7,323 bases of DNA from Flavobacteriaceae bacterium. GTDB lineage: Bacteria; Bacteroidota; Bacteroidia; Flavobacteriales; Flavobacteriaceae. The DNA lies in NCBI GenBank assembly GCA_018674025.1, contig JABHBC010000193.1, positions 1-7,323 of the forward strand, in the 5' to 3' direction. The position numbers and the translations under genes were made by a program. This document shows positions 6,041-7,323 of this stretch, piece after piece. Below the pieces are notes generated by a model, which made no database searches, had not been told where the DNA came from, and saw nothing but the letters and a program-made list of their open reading frames with translations. The stretch's first letter is position 1; the number at the start of each line of letters is the position of its first letter.

Positions 6041-7323
6041 ATGGCAAGAGATTTAAAATATACAAGAAATATTGGTATTGCTGCGCACATTGATGCTGGT
6101 AAAACCACTACTACTGAAAGAATTTTATACTACACGGGTGTTTCACATAAAATTGGAGAGGTTCATGATGGAGCTGCTACAATGGACTGGATGGAACAAG
6201 AGCAAGAAAGAGGTATCACAATCACTTCTGCTGCAACAACCTGTAATTGGGAATTCCCAACTGAAACTGGTAAACCTACTGCTGATGCTAATGGATATCA
6301 CTTTAATATCATTGATACTCCTGGCCACGTTGATTTTACAGTTGAGGTAAATAGATCATTAAGAGTATTAGATGGGTTAGTTTTCTTATTTAGTGCTGTT
6401 GACGGTGTTGAGCCACAATCAGAAACTAACTGGAGACTTGCAGACAATTATAAAGTTCCAAGAATTGGTTTTGTCAATAAAATGGATAGACAAGGATCTG
6501 ATTTTATGGGTGTTTGTCAACAAGTTAAAGATATGTTAGGATCAAATGCTGTTCCTATTGTATTAAATATTGGTGATGAAGATGATTTTAAAGGAATTGT
6601 TGATTTAGTAAAAAACAGAGCTATTATTTGGCATGAAGAAACTCAAGGAGCAACCTTTGACGTTATTGAAATTCCAGAAGAACTTAAAGAAGAAGCAAAA
6701 AAATATAGAGCACTTTTAATTGAAGAAGTAGCTGGCTATGACGAAAACCTTCTAGAAAAATTCATGGAAGATGAAGATTCTATTACAGAAGATGAAGTAC
6801 ATGCAGCACTTAGAGCAGCAGTTATGGATATGTCTATCATTCCTATGATCTGTGGTTCTGCTTTTAAAAATAAAGGAGTACAATTTTTACTTGATGCTGT
6901 TTGTAGATATTTACCGTCTCCGACTGATAAAGAAGCTATTATTGGTATTGATCCTAAAACTGACTTAGAAACTTCCAGAAAACCATCTGTTAATGAGCCT
7001 TTTGCTGCATTGGCATTTAAAATTGCTACAGATCCTTTTGTTGGTCGTCTTGCATTCTTTCGTGTTTACTCTGGTAGATTAGAAGCTGGGTCTTACATAC
7101 TAAATAATAGATCAGGTAAAAAAGAACGTATTTCACGTATTTATCAAATGCACTCTAATAAACAAAATGCTATTGATTTTATTGAAGCAGGAGATATAGG
7201 TGCAGCCGTAGGATTTAAAGATATCAAGACTGGTGATACAATGTCAAATGAGAAAAACCCAGTTGTTCTGGAATCAATGGATTTTCCTGACCCAGTAATT
7301 GGTATTGCAGTTGAACCTAAGAC
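6041..7323 (+). CDS. fusA: Elongation factor G (C-terminal part beyond window edge)
   Basis: From the ATG at 6041, five bases after rpsG, the frame is open for 427 codons to the right edge. EF-G is the GTPase that drives tRNA-mRNA translocation and, with ribosome recycling factor, ribosome splitting. The GTP-binding motifs are all intact: G1 AHIDAGKTT (15-23), switch I RGITITSAATT (57-67), G3 DTPGHVDF (92-99), G4 NKMD (146-149) and G5 GSAFKN (272-277). Domain II follows, with ATDPFVGRLAFFRVYSG ending at 345, and the visible part stops at AVEPK at the start of domain III. EF-G is usually about 700 residues, so about 40% is missing. Between switch I and G3 there is a slightly longer segment (about 68-89) than in E. 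coli. The wording (canonical DAGKTTTTER, MDWMEQEQERG) supports true fusA rather than a tetracycline-resistance or type-II paralogue. Confidence 0.98.
   Translation, partial: MARDLKYTRNIGIAAHIDAGKTTTTERILYYTGVSHKIGEVHDGAATMDWMEQEQERGITITSAATTCNWEFPTETGKPTADANGYHFNIIDTPGHVDFTVEVNRSLRVLDGLVFLFSAVDGVEPQSETNWRLADNYKVPRIGFVNKMDRQGSDFMGVCQQVKDMLGSNAVPIVLNIGDEDDFKGIVDLVKNRAIIWHEETQGATFDVIEIPEELKEEAKKYRALLIEEVAGYDENLLEKFMEDEDSITEDEVHAALRAAVMDMSIIPMICGSAFKNKGVQFLLDAVCRYLPSPTDKEAIIGIDPKTDLETSRKPSVNEPFAALAFKIATDPFVGRLAFFRVYSGRLEAGSYILNNRSGKKERISRIYQMHSNKQNAIDFIEAGDIGAAVGFKDIKTGDTMSNEKNPVVLESMDFPDPVIGIAVEPK

Noticed and set aside
6143..6328. Minus-strand open frame of 61 codons inside fusA
   Set aside because: It is antisense to invariant EF-G codons, so its openness is explained by fusA codon choice. 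Nothing else supports a gene.
6072..6350. Plus-strand open frame of 92 codons inside fusA
   Set aside because: It overlaps the EF-G G1 to G3 motifs in another frame; its Leu-rich translation is a shadow of fusA.
1..7323. Mobile elements, CRISPR arrays, tRNA/rRNA genes or defence systems
   Set aside because: All the long coding stretches are explained by five recognisable genes. I saw no transposase, regular spaced repeats, tRNA cloverleaf or terminal inverted repeats, so no undescribed system is claimed.

Overview
The window looks like chromosomal DNA of an AT-rich member of Bacteroidota, most likely class Flavobacteriia. Four things point there: a SusC/RagA-type TonB-dependent receptor with a signal peptide ending in the typical SFAQ; an EF-G whose wording matches flavobacterial EF-G; a promoter of the Bacteroidota type (TTTG, 19 bases, TACCTTTG) ahead of rpsL; and start codons preceded by A/T-rich DNA rather than clear Shine-Dalgarno sequences. 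The genus cannot be fixed from the sequence alone.

Layout. Bases 1-3080 (minus strand) hold a SusC-like outer-membrane receptor, complete at its N-terminus and cut at the left edge shortly before its C-terminus. Bases 3081-3316 are an AT-rich spacer with a weak promoter candidate for the receptor and a small palindrome. Bases 3317-4990 (minus strand) encode a complete 557-residue Omp85-superfamily outer-membrane protein: signal peptide, about three POTRA-like repeats, then a beta-barrel carrying the RGF signature. Bases 4991-5161 are a divergent intergenic region containing the str-operon promoter. Bases 5162-7323 (plus strand) are the start of the str operon: rpsL (S12), rpsG (S7) and the first 427 codons of fusA (EF-G), cut at the right edge.

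How the genes work together. The plus-strand genes form one translation operon with 22-base and 5-base gaps. S12 and S7 are 30S proteins, and EF-G is the translocase acting on the assembled ribosome. The two minus-strand genes act in the outer membrane: one in TonB-driven uptake, the other probably in insertion or export of outer-membrane proteins or another Omp85-type task. No sequence evidence links the two groups beyond adjacency.

I found no mobile element, CRISPR array, tRNA, rRNA or recognisable riboswitch, and nothing that amounts to an undescribed multi-gene system. The items most worth a second look are the uncharacterised Omp85 protein, a perfect 8-bp inverted repeat filling most of the rpsL-rpsG gap, and a small hairpin at the predicted 5' end of the str transcript.
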